Source of the DNA: Bog-473 sp963745665
Lineage (GTDB): Bacteria; Actinomycetota; Acidimicrobiia; Acidimicrobiales; RAAP-2
DNA: 64,000 bases
Assembly (NCBI GenBank): GCA_963745665.1
Contig: CAVUYE010000002.1
Coordinates: 930,001-994,000 of the forward strand
Direction: 5' to 3'
The translations under genes and the position numbers were made by a program. Positions 1 to 8,939 of this stretch are shown here, piece by piece. The notes below the pieces were generated by a model, which did no database searches, was not told the origin of the DNA, and saw nothing but the letters and a program-made list of their open reading frames with translations. Within the stretch, counting starts at the first letter, position 1. Every line of letters begins with the position of its first letter.

Positions 1-1
1 G

Positions 2-259
2 ATGGCCCTGACCCGCTGCGCTGCCGCCGAAGCCGCCCCGGCCGGTGTCCGGGTCAATGCCGTGTCGCCCAGCCTGGCCGAGCACCCGTTCTTGAACCGG
101 GCCATCCCCGACGAGGACCTCGCCGTGCTGCGCCGCCGCGAGCTCTTCGGCCGCGGCGCCGAGACGTGGGAGGTGGCCAACGTGATCGTGTTCCTGGCGA
201 GCGACTACTCGTCGTACCTCTCCGGCGAGGTGATCTCCGTGAGCAGCCAGCACCCGTGA
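2..259 (+). CDS. Short-chain dehydrogenase/reductase, C-terminal fragment
   Basis: This is the C-terminal 85 residues of a classical SDR oxidoreductase cut by the window edge. What is visible starts just after the catalytic helix. It contains the hallmark RVNAVSPSLAE segment that follows beta-6 in 3-oxoacyl-ACP reductase-like SDRs, and then the C-terminal VANVIVFLASDYSSYLSGEV strand-helix that closes the Rossmann fold. The catalytic Ser-Tyr-Lys lies upstream of the window, so the substrate cannot be judged. The stop codon overlaps the GTG start of the following acyl-CoA synthetase (GTGA), which implies translational coupling and a role in the same acyl-CoA or alcohol catabolic operon. Confidence 0.82.
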   Translation: MALTRCAAAEAAPAGVRVNAVSPSLAEHPFLNRAIPDEDLAVLRRRELFGRGAETWEVANVIVFLASDYSSYLSGEVISVSSQHP

Positions 260-1938
260 GCGCCGGCATCGGTGGCGCGCCGGCCGATCAGGAGGACCCG
301 CGGGCCGACCTCATCTGGGGCACGGTGCCGGGCCTGGTCGAGGACGCTTCGCAGCGGCACGGGGACGCGGAAGCGTTGGTCGACGGCCCGCTGCGCCTGA
401 CCTACGCGCAGTTGGCCCCCGAGGTCGACCGCTACGCCCGCGGCTTCGTGGCCGCCGGCGTGGGCGCCGGGGAGCGGGTCGCCCTGTGGGCGCCCAACTG
501 CGCCGAGTGGATGCTCGCCGCGCTGGGGCTGCTGCGCGCCGGCGCGGTGCTCGTGCCGCTGAACACGCGGTTCAAGGGCGGCGAGGGGGCCTACATCATC
601 CGGGACGCCGGTGCGTCGACGCTCGTGACGGTGCGGGGCTTCCTGGGCGCCGACTACCCGGCCATGCTGGCCGGTCAGGACCTGGGCGATCTCGCCCGCA
701 TCCTCCTGCTGCGCGACGAGGGCCCGGCCGATGCCGCAGCGGTGGCCGCGGTGCCGCTGACCGGCCTGGACGCCTTTCTTCGCGCCGGGGAGCGCGTCGA
801 CCCGGCCGTGTCGGCGGCACGGTCCGCCGCGGTGCAGCCCGACGACCTGTCGGATCTCATCTTCACGTCGGGCACGACGGGTCACCCCAAGGGTGCGGCG
901 GCGACGCACGCGCAGTCGCTGCGCACGTTCGGGACATGGTCGTCCATCGTCGGCCTCGCCGCGGGCGACCGTTACCTCGTGGTCAACCCCTTCTTCCACA
1001 CCTTCGGGTACAAGGCGGGAATCCTGGCCTGTCTCATGGCCGGCGCCGCCGTCGTGCCCGAGCCGGTCTTCGACCCCGGCGCGGTCATGGCGCGCATCGG
1101 GAGCGAGCGCATCAGCGTGCTCCCGGGGCCGCCCACGCTCTACCAGACACTGCTGTCGGACCCGCGGCGCACCGAGCACGACCTGTCGTCGCTCCGCCTC
1201 GGGGTCACCGGTGCGGCCATCGTACCGGTGGAGCTCGTGCAGGCCATGCGCGACGAGCTCCGCTTCGACACGGTCCTGACGGCCTACGGCCTGACCGAGT
1301 CGTGCGGGACGGTCACCATGTGCCGGCGCAGTGATCCGCCCGACATCGTGGCCGGCACGTCGGGCCGGGCCATCCCCGGCCTCGAGGTCAGGGCCGTGGC
1401 CGATGGGGCCGACGTCGCGCCGGGTGAGCCGGGCGAGATCGTCGTGCGGGGCTACACCGTCATGCCCGGCTACTGGGGCAACGAGGCGGCCACGGCCGAG
1501 GCGATCGACGAAGGGGGCTGGCTGCACACCGGCGACATCGGCGTCCTCGACGCCGCGGGCAACGTCACCATCACCGACCGGGTCAAGGACATGTTCGTGG
1601 TCGGGGGCTTCAACGCCTACCCGGCGGAGATCGAAGCCATTCTGCGCGGCCACGACGCGGTGGGCCAGGTGGCCGTGGTCGGCGTGCCGGACCAGCGCAT
1701 GGGTGAGGTGGGCTGCGCCTACATCGTGCCGACGGCGGACGCTGCCGCCGGGGACCCCGTTACGCTGGGACGCTCCATCCTGGACTGGTCCCGCGACGCC
1801 ATGGCCAACTACAAAGTCCCCCGCAGCATCGTCCTGGTCGACGCGCTGCCGGTGAACGCCAGCGGGAAGGTCCTCAAAAGAGAGCTGCGCCAGCGCCACG
1901 CGGAGGGCGCGGACACCCTGATTACCAACGAGTCCTAG
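256..1938 (+). CDS. FadD3-like acyl-CoA synthetase (AMP-forming)
   Basis: ANL-superfamily ligase of about 560 aa that activates a carboxylic acid to acyl-AMP and then acyl-CoA. The frame is open upstream, but GTG at 256 overlaps the SDR stop and gives the family's normal length. Motifs seen: P-loop DLIFTSGTTGHPKG near residue 200, the TGDIG hinge region near 425, DRVKDMFVVGGFNAYPAEIE after it, and the catalytic lysine in NASGKVLKREL near 535-545. The GGFNAYPAEIE stretch resembles FadD3 and related medium or ring-fragment acid CoA ligases of actinobacteria (established family knowledge). The neighbours SDR and Zn-ADH suggest a degradation pathway in which alcohol or ketone groups are oxidised around a CoA-activated acid. 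The exact substrate is unknown. Confidence 0.88.
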   Translation: MSAGIGGAPADQEDPRADLIWGTVPGLVEDASQRHGDAEALVDGPLRLTYAQLAPEVDRYARGFVAAGVGAGERVALWAPNCAEWMLAALGLLRAGAVLVPLNTRFKGGEGAYIIRDAGASTLVTVRGFLGADYPAMLAGQDLGDLARILLLRDEGPADAAAVAAVPLTGLDAFLRAGERVDPAVSAARSAAVQPDDLSDLIFTSGTTGHPKGAAATHAQSLRTFGTWSSIVGLAAGDRYLVVNPFFHTFGYKAGILACLMAGAAVVPEPVFDPGAVMARIGSERISVLPGPPTLYQTLLSDPRRTEHDLSSLRLGVTGAAIVPVELVQAMRDELRFDTVLTAYGLTESCGTVTMCRRSDPPDIVAGTSGRAIPGLEVRAVADGADVAPGEPGEIVVRGYTVMPGYWGNEAATAEAIDEGGWLHTGDIGVLDAAGNVTITDRVKDMFVVGGFNAYPAEIEAILRGHDAVGQVAVVGVPDQRMGEVGCAYIVPTADAAAGDPVTLGRSILDWSRDAMANYKVPRSIVLVDALPVNASGKVLKRELRQRHAEGADTLITNES

Positions 1939-1957
1939 GAAACGAGAGGAGCACACA

Positions 1958-3067
1958 ATGCGAGGCATCGTCTACACCGGGGAGGGCGTCGAGGTCACCG
2001 ACGAGCTCGAGGTGCGCGGTCCCGGGCCCACCGAGGTGCAGGTGCGCATGCAGGCGGCGGGGGTGTGCCATTCCGACCTCTCGGTGATCGACGGGACCAT
2101 CCCGTTCCCGGCCCCGGCCGTGCTCGGCCACGAAGGCGCCGGCATCGTGGAGGCCGTCGGTGACGCGGTGCGGTCGGTGAAGCCGGGCGATCACGTGGTG
2201 ATCGCCACCCTGGCCAGCTGCGGCGCCTGCCGAGCCTGCGGGACGGGCCACCCGACCTGGTGTAAGAGCTCGCTCGGGAATATCTCGACGCCGTTCACCT
2301 TCAAGGGTCAGCCGGCGTCCAACTTCGCGGCGGCGTCTGTCTTCTCGGAGGTCACGATCGTCAGCGAGGTCCAGGCCGTGCGCATTCCCAAGGACGTCCC
2401 TCTGTCGTCGGCCTGCCTCATCGGCTGCGGCGTGCTGACGGGCGTCGGTGCCGTCTTAAACCGGGCCAAGGTCAAGCCCGGTGACACGGCCGCCGTGTTC
2501 GGTGTCGGTGGCGTGGGGCTCAACGTCATTCAAGGGCTGCGCATCGCAGGCGCGACCAGGATCGTGGCGGTCGACACCGTGGCCGGCAAGGAGAAGCTCG
2601 GGAGGCAATTCGGCGCCACGCACTTCGTCGACGCCGGCGGGGGCGACGCGGCCGCGGCCGTGCGCGAGCTGGTGCCCGCCGACCGGGAGTCGGCCGCAGG
2701 CGCCCTCTTCCCGCTCGGCGGCGTGACGTGGGCCTTCGACTGCGTCGGCCATCCGGCCGTCCTCCGCAGTGCCCTCGACTGTCTCGACTGGGCCGGCAAT
2801 GCGGTCGCCATCGGCATCCCGCCCCGGGGCACGGAAGTGGCGGTGGACGTCAACGCGCTGGCCTACGTCGACCGCGGGTTGCTGGGGTGCCGCTACGGCT
2901 CGGCCCGGCCGCACCACGACATCCCCCTCATGGTCGACTTCTACAAGTCGGGTTTGCTCATGCTCGACGAGCTCGTCTCCCTGACCCGCCCGCTCGACCG
3001 CTTCAGCGAGGTCGTCGACGAGATGCATGCCGGCCGCGTGGCGCGTGGCGTGCTCACCTTCGACTAG
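1958..3067 (+). CDS. Zinc-dependent alcohol dehydrogenase (class III-like MDR)
   Basis: Medium-chain dehydrogenase/reductase of 369 aa that oxidises an alcohol with NAD or a bound cofactor. ATG at 1958 follows a good GAGGAG ribosome site. Catalytic-zinc ligands are visible as the Cys in AGVCHSDLS (about residue 37) and GHEGAG (His near 58). The structural zinc site has all four cysteines in CGACRACGTGHPTWC (about 88-102), and the nucleotide fold has GVGGVGLN near 183. The N-terminal region and size match the class III / NDMA-dependent alcohol dehydrogenase branch common in actinobacteria. Which cofactor it uses is inference. It lies 19 bp after the acyl-CoA synthetase and probably shares its transcript. 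Confidence 0.88.
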   Translation: MRGIVYTGEGVEVTDELEVRGPGPTEVQVRMQAAGVCHSDLSVIDGTIPFPAPAVLGHEGAGIVEAVGDAVRSVKPGDHVVIATLASCGACRACGTGHPTWCKSSLGNISTPFTFKGQPASNFAAASVFSEVTIVSEVQAVRIPKDVPLSSACLIGCGVLTGVGAVLNRAKVKPGDTAAVFGVGGVGLNVIQGLRIAGATRIVAVDTVAGKEKLGRQFGATHFVDAGGGDAAAAVRELVPADRESAAGALFPLGGVTWAFDCVGHPAVLRSALDCLDWAGNAVAIGIPPRGTEVAVDVNALAYVDRGLLGCRYGSARPHHDIPLMVDFYKSGLLMLDELVSLTRPLDRFSEVVDEMHAGRVARGVLTFD

Positions 3068-3093
3068 AAACGAGCCATGCCGACAAGAGTCCG

Positions 3094-3840
3094 ATGGTGA
3101 AGGGCGTCATCCTCGCCGGGGGGACGGGGTCGCGCCTGTACCCCCTCACCCGGATCACCAACAAGCATCTTCTCCCGATCTACGACCGCCCGATGATCGC
3201 GTGGTCGATCGAGGCGGTGGTGTCGAGCGGCATTGACGAGATCATGCTCGTGACCGGGGGGACGCACGCCGGCGAGTTCCTCCGCCTGCTCGGCAATGGG
3301 CGCGAGTACGGCATCAACCAGCTGTCCTACGCCTATCAGGAGAAGGCGGGCGGCATCGCCGAGGCGTTGGGGCTGGCGGCTCATTTCGCCGAGGGCGGGC
3401 CGGTGCTCGTCATGCTGGCCGACAACATCGTCGAGCGGTCCATCCGGCCGATGGTCGACGCGTTCTGTGCCGACCCGGTCGGCGCGCGCATCCTGCTGTC
3501 CAAGGTGGAGGAGCCGGAGCACCTGCGCCACCTCGGCGTGCCCGTCTTCGGAGCGGACGGCCGGGTGACGCACATCGACGAAAAGCCCGAGCATCCGGCC
3601 TCGGACTACTGCGTGACCGGGATCTACTGCTACGAAGCCGGCGTCTTCGACATCATCGGCGATCTTGTTCCTTCCGGTCGCGGCGAGCTCGAGATCACCG
3701 ATGTCAACAACCACTTCGTCGGCCAGGGGCAGATGGCCCACGACGTGCAGGAGGGTTTCTGGGGTGACGCCGGGGAGTCTATTGAGGCGTACTACGCCGT
3801 GAACGACTTCGTGCGGCAGAACGGTGCCAACGCGAACTGA
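3094..3840 (+). CDS. Glucose-1-phosphate thymidylyltransferase-like nucleotidyltransferase
   Basis: RmlA/RfbA-type sugar-phosphate nucleotidyltransferase, 248 aa, shorter than the roughly 290-aa classical RmlA and matching the short group. The open frame extends into the ADH gene, but ATG at 3094 (MVKGVILAGG) gives the family start. The signature GGTGSRLYPLT lies at residues 8-18, followed by NKHLLPIYDRPMI, the substrate-binding region ADNIVE, and DEKPEHPASDYCVTGIY. It would make an NDP-sugar (for example dTDP-glucose) for surface polysaccharide. No rmlB, rmlC or rmlD is in the window. It follows the ADH by 26 bp, which may be run-through rather than a functional link. Confidence 0.8.
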   Translation: MVKGVILAGGTGSRLYPLTRITNKHLLPIYDRPMIAWSIEAVVSSGIDEIMLVTGGTHAGEFLRLLGNGREYGINQLSYAYQEKAGGIAEALGLAAHFAEGGPVLVMLADNIVERSIRPMVDAFCADPVGARILLSKVEEPEHLRHLGVPVFGADGRVTHIDEKPEHPASDYCVTGIYCYEAGVFDIIGDLVPSGRGELEITDVNNHFVGQGQMAHDVQEGFWGDAGESIEAYYAVNDFVRQNGANAN

Positions 3841-3860
3841 CGCCGGCTGACGGTCGCGGC

Positions 3861-5865
3861 TCAGTCGGGACGGGGCACGGCGGGAACGCCCAGGCTGACC
3901 CGGCGGACGCACGCGGCGATGCCGGCGCCGTCGAGACCGAGGCCGGCGAGGATGTCGTCCGCCTTGCCCTGGGCGAGGAACTGGCGCGGCACGCCGAGGA
4001 CCCGGGTCGCCGGCGCCGCCAGGCCCGTCGGCTCCGTCTGGGCCGCCATGGCGTCGAGCAGGAAGGCCCCGGCTCCCCCGTGGCGGACGCCATCCTCGGC
4101 CGTCACCACCAGGCGATGGCGCGCCGCGTCCTCGAGCATGGCGCTGTCGGGGGGCGAGATCACACGCGCGTCCCACACGGTGGCGTCGATCCCCTCCTCC
4201 GCCAGCTCGTCGGCGGCGCTCAGGCACGCGCCCACCGTCTTGCCCACCCCGAGCAGGCACACCGACCCGTCGCCGGCGCGTAACTGGCGCGCCTGGAGCC
4301 CGGTCCCCACGTCGTCGCGGTCCACATGCCGCGGCGCCGTCTTGGGCACGCGGATGGTGGAGGGTCCCGGCAACTCGAGTGCGGTGCGCAACATGGGCTC
4401 GACCTCCTCGGCCGAGGACGGCGCGAAGACCGTCATGCCGGGGATGGAGAGCGCCAGGGCCAGGTCGAGAATGCCGTGGTGGCTCGGCCCGTCGTCCCCG
4501 GTGATGCCGGCCCGGTCGAGCACGAACACCACCGGGCAGCCGTGGAGCCCCACGTCGAGGTTGGCCTGGTCGAAGGACCGTGACCAGAAGGTCGAGTACA
4601 CCGCCACGACGGGCCGCAGCCCAGCCATGGCCATGCCGGCGGCCGACGTGGCCCCATGCTGCTCGGCAATGCCGACGTCGAAGAAGCGGTCGGGGAAGCG
4701 GCTCTGGAAGGGAAGGAGCCCTGTCGGGCCCGGCATGGCCGCGGTGAGAGCCACGACGCGCGGGTCCTCCTCCGCCAGGCCCAGCAACGCTCGGGTGAAA
4801 GCCTCGGTGTAGGTGCCGGCGCGCTCGGGGAGACTCGTCGTTCGCGCTCTCGGACGTCGAGCCCGGCGAGGAGATGCCGCCGCCGTCCGAACTGGCGTAG
4901 CCGCCGACCGCCCGGCCCGCCGAGTTGCCCACGGTGTTCTCGAGCGTGACGGGCTTGGTTGCCTTCACGTCGTGCAGGCGCTGGATGTCGTCCTCTTCGG
5001 CGGGGGCGTAGCCGCGACCCTTCTGCGTGAGCACGTGCACCACGATCGGCCCGTCCCAGTCGGCGGCATGGGCGAAGGCCTGTTCCATGTGCTCGATGTC
5101 GTGGCCGTCGATCGGCCCGGCGTAGCGCACACCCAGCGCTTCGAAGAAGGTGTGTGGCGCCACCATGTCGCGCAGGGCGCTGGTGACCGAGTGCACGCCC
5201 GAGTAGGCCAGCTCGCCCAGTGCGGGCAACTCGCGCAGACGCAGGCGCAGGCGCTCCCGGGCCGCGGTGTAGGTGGGATTGAGTCGCAGGGCCGTCAGGC
5301 TCTGGGACAGCTGCGACACGGTCGGCGCATAGGACCGCCCGTTGTCGTTGAGCACGATGACGACACGTCGCCGCGAATGGCCCAGGTTGTTCAGGGCCTC
5401 GTAGGCCATGCCCCCGGTGAGGGCACCGTCACCGACGACCGCCACCACCTTGCGCTCGCCGGCGATGCCCCGTAGCTCGAATCCGCTGGCGATCCCGTGG
5501 GCGTAGGAGAGCGCGGTGGACGCGTGGCTGTTCTCTATCCAGTCGTGCTCGGACTCGGCCCGGTTGGGGTAGCCCGACATCCCGCCCGCCTGCTTCAGGG
5601 TCTTGAAGCCGTAGCGCCGGCCGGTCAGCAGCTTGTGCACGTAGGCCTGGTGGCCGGTGTCCCAGAGGATGACGTCACGGGGCGAGTCGAAGACCCGGTG
5701 CAGGGCCAGCGTCAGCTCGACGGCGCCGAGGTTGGAGCCGAGATGCCCCCCGGTCGTCGTCACCGTGTCGACGACGAACGTTCTGATCTCCTCGCACAAC
5801 TGTGCGAGCTGCTCTTGGTTCAGGCCCTTCAGATCGGCCGGCGTCTCGATGCTTGGCAGGATCAT
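3861..5865 (-). CDS. dxs: 1-deoxy-D-xylulose-5-phosphate synthase, frameshifted
   Basis: TPP enzyme that condenses pyruvate and glyceraldehyde-3-phosphate, the first step of the MEP isoprenoid pathway. ATG at 5865 (MILPSIETP) starts the family N-terminus. Seen in order: GHLGSNLGAVELT, WDTGHQAYVHK, the TPP motif GDGALTGGMAYEALNN, the DGHD region, then in another frame VGIAEQHGATSAAGMAMAG and a transketolase C-terminal domain ending at 3861. The frame break falls in the run of four G at 4827-4830. Removing one base joins the two halves into DESPERAGTYTEAF and leaves about 667 aa. A serine/glycine-rich linker of about 30 residues before the join is longer than usual. The enzyme is normally essential, so a sequence error is more likely than gene loss. 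It is 16 bp downstream of the MFS gene. Confidence 0.88.
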
Positions 5866-5881
5866 GGCGATGGCCGCCAGG

Positions 5882-7027
5882 CTACCCGCTGGCTCGCGCG
5901 CCTTCCTTGCGCGTGGGGCCGAGCGCGCTGCACACGGCGACGCCGAAGGAGGCCAGGGCCAGCACCTGGAGTCCACGGGCGGCCCCCAGGTTCTGCGAGA
6001 TCCACCCGACGATGGGGGCGCCGGCGACCCAGCCGACGTACCCGGCGGCGGTGAAGGCGCCCACCGCGCTCACAACCTGGGTGGCCATCCGGCTGACCGT
6101 GCTCATGACGAGTGGCCAGAACAGGGAGGCGCCACCGGCACCCAGAGCCAGGCCGAGCGCGGCGACGCCCGACACGGACGTGAGCGATTCGAGCAGAATG
6201 CCGGCGCCCGCCACACAGCCGCCGGTGATGAGGGCCCGGCGCGTGGAGAGCCGCCCGAGGAGGTGGCCGCCGGCGCCGCGGGTGGTCGCGGCCACCAGCT
6301 GGCCCACGACGTAGGCCCCGGCCCCGAGCAGTACGCCCGTGGCGAGATGGTTGCGCAGGTAGAGCACGCCCCAGGTGTCCACGCCGCCTTCGGTGACTTC
6401 CGCCAGGGCGAACACGGCCAGGAGCAGGAGCAGTCCGTCGCGTCGCAGCCGGCGCAGCGGGTGCCGGGAGGAGCGCGGCGACCCGGCGGGGTCGGCCGGG
6501 ACCAGGGCCGTGCCCGGATCGGTGACGAGGGCCCAGACACCCACGCCCAACGCCACGACAGCGATACCCGGCCAGACCCAGCGCCAGGAGACGCCGGCGT
6601 GGATGATCAGGGCGGCGATGGCGGCCCCGGTCAGCGCGCCGGTGTTGAACAGGGCGTGCAGGCGCACCAGCGTCTTGGGACTGCTCATCAGCCGGTGGGA
6701 CGCCTCGGCGTTCATGGCCGTGTCGATGGAGCCGCCCGCCACTTCCGTCAGGACGAGCACCACGCCGAACGACCACTTGTCGTGGGTGAGTGCCAGCACG
6801 CAGAGGAGGACGGACCAGGCCATCAACGCGATCCACAGGAGCCGGCGCGCGCCGACCCGGTCGCAGAAGTGCGCCATGACCGCGCTGGAGGCCCCCGCCA
6901 CCGCGATGGCCACCGCCAGGAGGACGCCGAGCTGCGCGTCGTTGAGCGAGAAGGTGTGCTGGATGTTGAACAGCATCACGGCCCAGCTGCCCCAGAAGAG
7001 GCCGAAAGTGAAGAACGACGCCACCAC
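5882..7027 (-). CDS. Major facilitator superfamily permease
   Basis: 381-aa polytopic membrane protein with about 12 predicted helices, starting with ASFFTFGLFWGSWAVMLFNI. The loop between helices 2 and 3 holds DRVGARRLLW, a weakened form of the MFS loop motif, and a matching GRLSTRRAL occurs in the second half. Overall layout resembles the fucose-permease-like subgroup (helix 1 FxxGxxxGSWA, then GVLLAVAIAVAGASSAV). No substrate can be deduced. The start is uncertain: GTG at 7027 is the first start codon available, and the frame stays open without a start codon back into the thioesterase gene. It sits between the thioesterase and dxs in a same-strand cluster. Confidence 0.75.
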   Translation of the reverse strand: MVASFFTFGLFWGSWAVMLFNIQHTFSLNDAQLGVLLAVAIAVAGASSAVMAHFCDRVGARRLLWIALMAWSVLLCVLALTHDKWSFGVVLVLTEVAGGSIDTAMNAEASHRLMSSPKTLVRLHALFNTGALTGAAIAALIIHAGVSWRWVWPGIAVVALGVGVWALVTDPGTALVPADPAGSPRSSRHPLRRLRRDGLLLLLAVFALAEVTEGGVDTWGVLYLRNHLATGVLLGAGAYVVGQLVAATTRGAGGHLLGRLSTRRALITGGCVAGAGILLESLTSVSGVAALGLALGAGGASLFWPLVMSTVSRMATQVVSAVGAFTAAGYVGWVAGAPIVGWISQNLGAARGLQVLALASFGVAVCSALGPTRKEGARASG

Positions 7028-7080
7028 GGGCCCGGCGCCCGCCAGCAGGGCGCGCCCGTCGGTGGCGAGCGGGGTCGCGC

Positions 7081-7523
7081 TCAGGACGGGCCTGCGGCGC
7101 CCGCCCTGGCGAGAAATGTGGACCGGTCGACGACGACCCGGGTGACGCGACCCGCACCGACGAGGCCGCCCCCATCGCCTTCGAGCCGGGCGGCCGACAC
7201 GGTGAAGACCAGCCGCCGGCCCTCGACTTTGACCAGCGTGGCCTCGGCCAGGACGACGGCCCCCATGGCCACGGGAGCCAGGTGGTCGAATTGACCCGGG
7301 TGGCCACGCTCGACTGCAGCTCGTTGAGATGGCCGTCGGTGGCCCGGCACGTGGCCTCCTCGCACAGGGCGATGAGGCGGGGGGTCGCGAGCACCGGGAC
7401 GTCGCCGGAACGAAAGTGCTCGGCGGTGTCCCCGGCGGCGACGGTCAGCTCGAGTTGGGCGCTCAGCCCGGCGTGTGGCCCGTGACCCGCTGCGGTGGGC
7501 GGCTGGGATGGATCGGCAGGCAC
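7081..7523 (-). CDS. FlK-like hotdog acyl-CoA thioesterase, frameshifted
   Basis: Small hotdog-fold thioesterase of about 147 aa, related to fluoroacetyl-CoA thioesterase FlK. The first part (GTG at 7523) reads GHGPHAGLSAQLELTV, then VPVLATPRLIALCEEATCRA. The second part, in another frame, reads FDHLAPVAMGAVVLAEATLV and ends VVVDRSTFLARAG. The break lies near 7287-7293; one base appears to be missing, and restoring it gives SVATRV-x-FDHLAP. The Thr of ATP, the Glu of EEA and the His of DHLAP match the Thr-Glu-His catalytic set described for FlK. Whether fluoroacetyl-CoA is the substrate is unknown, since most homologues are general thioesterases. It is divergent from tldD with about 18 bp between starts. 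Confidence 0.7.
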
Positions 7524-7541
7524 GACGATTACGATACCGCC

Positions 7542-8939
7542 GTGACCGACACCGCCCTCCTTGACCCTGACGTGCTCGAACGCGTCCTGTCCACCGCCTT
7601 GGTCGGCGGCGGCGACATGGCGGAGGTCTTCGCCGAGGACGCTGTCACGACGGGCGCCCTGCTCGACGACCGCCGCGTCGAAGAGCTCTCCTCGGGCCGG
7701 TCGCGCGGCGCCGGGATCCGGGTCGTCGAGGGCGAGACGACCGGTTTCGCCCACACCGCCGACCTGAGCGAGTCAGGACTGCTGGCCGCGGCCAGGGCGG
7801 CTGCGGCGGTCGCCCGGCAGGGCGGGGACGGGGTGCGTACCGTCGCCCTCGGCCCGCTGACGTCGCATGGACGGGGAGACCGCACGCCGCCGGACTCGGT
7901 GGAAAAGGCGCGCAAGCTCGAGTTGCTCACCCGGGCCGACGAGGCCGCCCGCGCCGCCGGCGACGCCATCACGCAGGTCCAGGTCGGTTGCGGCGACAGC
8001 CGGCGGCGCATCCTGGTCGCCAACTCCGACGGATTGCTGGCCCAGGACGAGCAGATCCGCACGCGCTTCAACGTGTCGTGCGTGGCCAACGGCGACACCG
8101 GCATGCAGACCGGCTTCGAGTCGCTGGCCCGCACCGAGGGGTACGAGCTCTTCGAACGCCACCGGGTGGAGGACATCGCCGCGGTGGCGGCCGCGAGGGC
8201 GCTGGCCAAGTTGTCCGCCCGCCCTGCCCCGTCGGGGGAGGTGCCGATCGTGCTGGCCGGCGGGAGCGGCGGCATCCTCTTTCACGAGGCGTGCGGCCAC
8301 GGGCTCGAGGCTGACCACATCGTCAAGGACTCGTCGGTCTACACCGGCCAGATCGGGCAATTGGTGGCCAGCCCGCTCGTGACGTTGGTCGACGACGGCA
8401 CGGTGCTGGGGGAGTGGGGCAACTTCGCGGTCGACGACGAGGGGTACCTGCCGGCGCGCAACGTCCTCATCGAGAACGGGATCCTCACGGACTACATGTG
8501 GGACTGGCTGCGGGCACGCAAGGAGGGCCGGGTGTCCTCGGGCAACGGTCGCCGCCAGAGCTACCAGCATCTCCCGATGGTGCGTATGACCAACACGTAC
8601 CTTCTCGCGGGCACCGAGGACCCCGAGGAGATCGTTGCCCAGACGCCGTCGGGCGTCTACGTCAAGAAGCTGGGCGGGGGGCAGGTCAATACGGCCACGG
8701 GCGACTTCGTGTTCGGGACCACTGAGGCCTACCTCATTGAGGGCGGTCGCATCACCGAGCCGCTGCGCGATGCCAACCTCATCGGCAACGGGCCCGAGGT
8801 GCTGCGACGCATCGACGCGGTGGCCACCGACTTCGACATGACGCCGGGAACCTGCGGCAAGGCCGGGCAGAGCGTGCCGGTGAGCTGCGGCCAGGCGACA
8901 TTGCGCATCACCGGCGTCACTCTCGGGGGGACGGCATGA
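7542..8939 (+). CDS. tldD: TldD metalloprotease subunit
   Basis: 465-aa subunit of the TldD/TldE heterodimeric zinc protease, which in enterobacteria trims leader peptides (microcin B17) and degrades the CcdA antitoxin. GTG at 7542 was chosen because the product MTDTALLDPDVLERVL fits the family N-terminus. The zinc site HEACGH is seen near residue 246, followed by GLEADHI, then YLPARNVLIENGILTDYM, SYQHLPMVRMTNTYLL and FGTTEAYLIEGGRI. All these are standard TldD blocks. Its stop overlaps the tldE start (ATGA), as expected for subunits made in equal amounts. No leader-peptide substrate gene is recognisable nearby. Confidence 0.92.
   Translation: MTDTALLDPDVLERVLSTALVGGGDMAEVFAEDAVTTGALLDDRRVEELSSGRSRGAGIRVVEGETTGFAHTADLSESGLLAAARAAAAVARQGGDGVRTVALGPLTSHGRGDRTPPDSVEKARKLELLTRADEAARAAGDAITQVQVGCGDSRRRILVANSDGLLAQDEQIRTRFNVSCVANGDTGMQTGFESLARTEGYELFERHRVEDIAAVAAARALAKLSARPAPSGEVPIVLAGGSGGILFHEACGHGLEADHIVKDSSVYTGQIGQLVASPLVTLVDDGTVLGEWGNFAVDDEGYLPARNVLIENGILTDYMWDWLRARKEGRVSSGNGRRQSYQHLPMVRMTNTYLLAGTEDPEEIVAQTPSGVYVKKLGGGQVNTATGDFVFGTTEAYLIEGGRITEPLRDANLIGNGPEVLRRIDAVATDFDMTPGTCGKAGQSVPVSCGQATLRITGVTLGGTA

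Noticed and set aside
3064..4800. Continuation of the dxs N-terminal frame to 3064
   Set aside because: After the break this frame is Arg/Gly-rich nonsense antisense to the nucleotidyltransferase; the true dxs C-terminus is in another frame.
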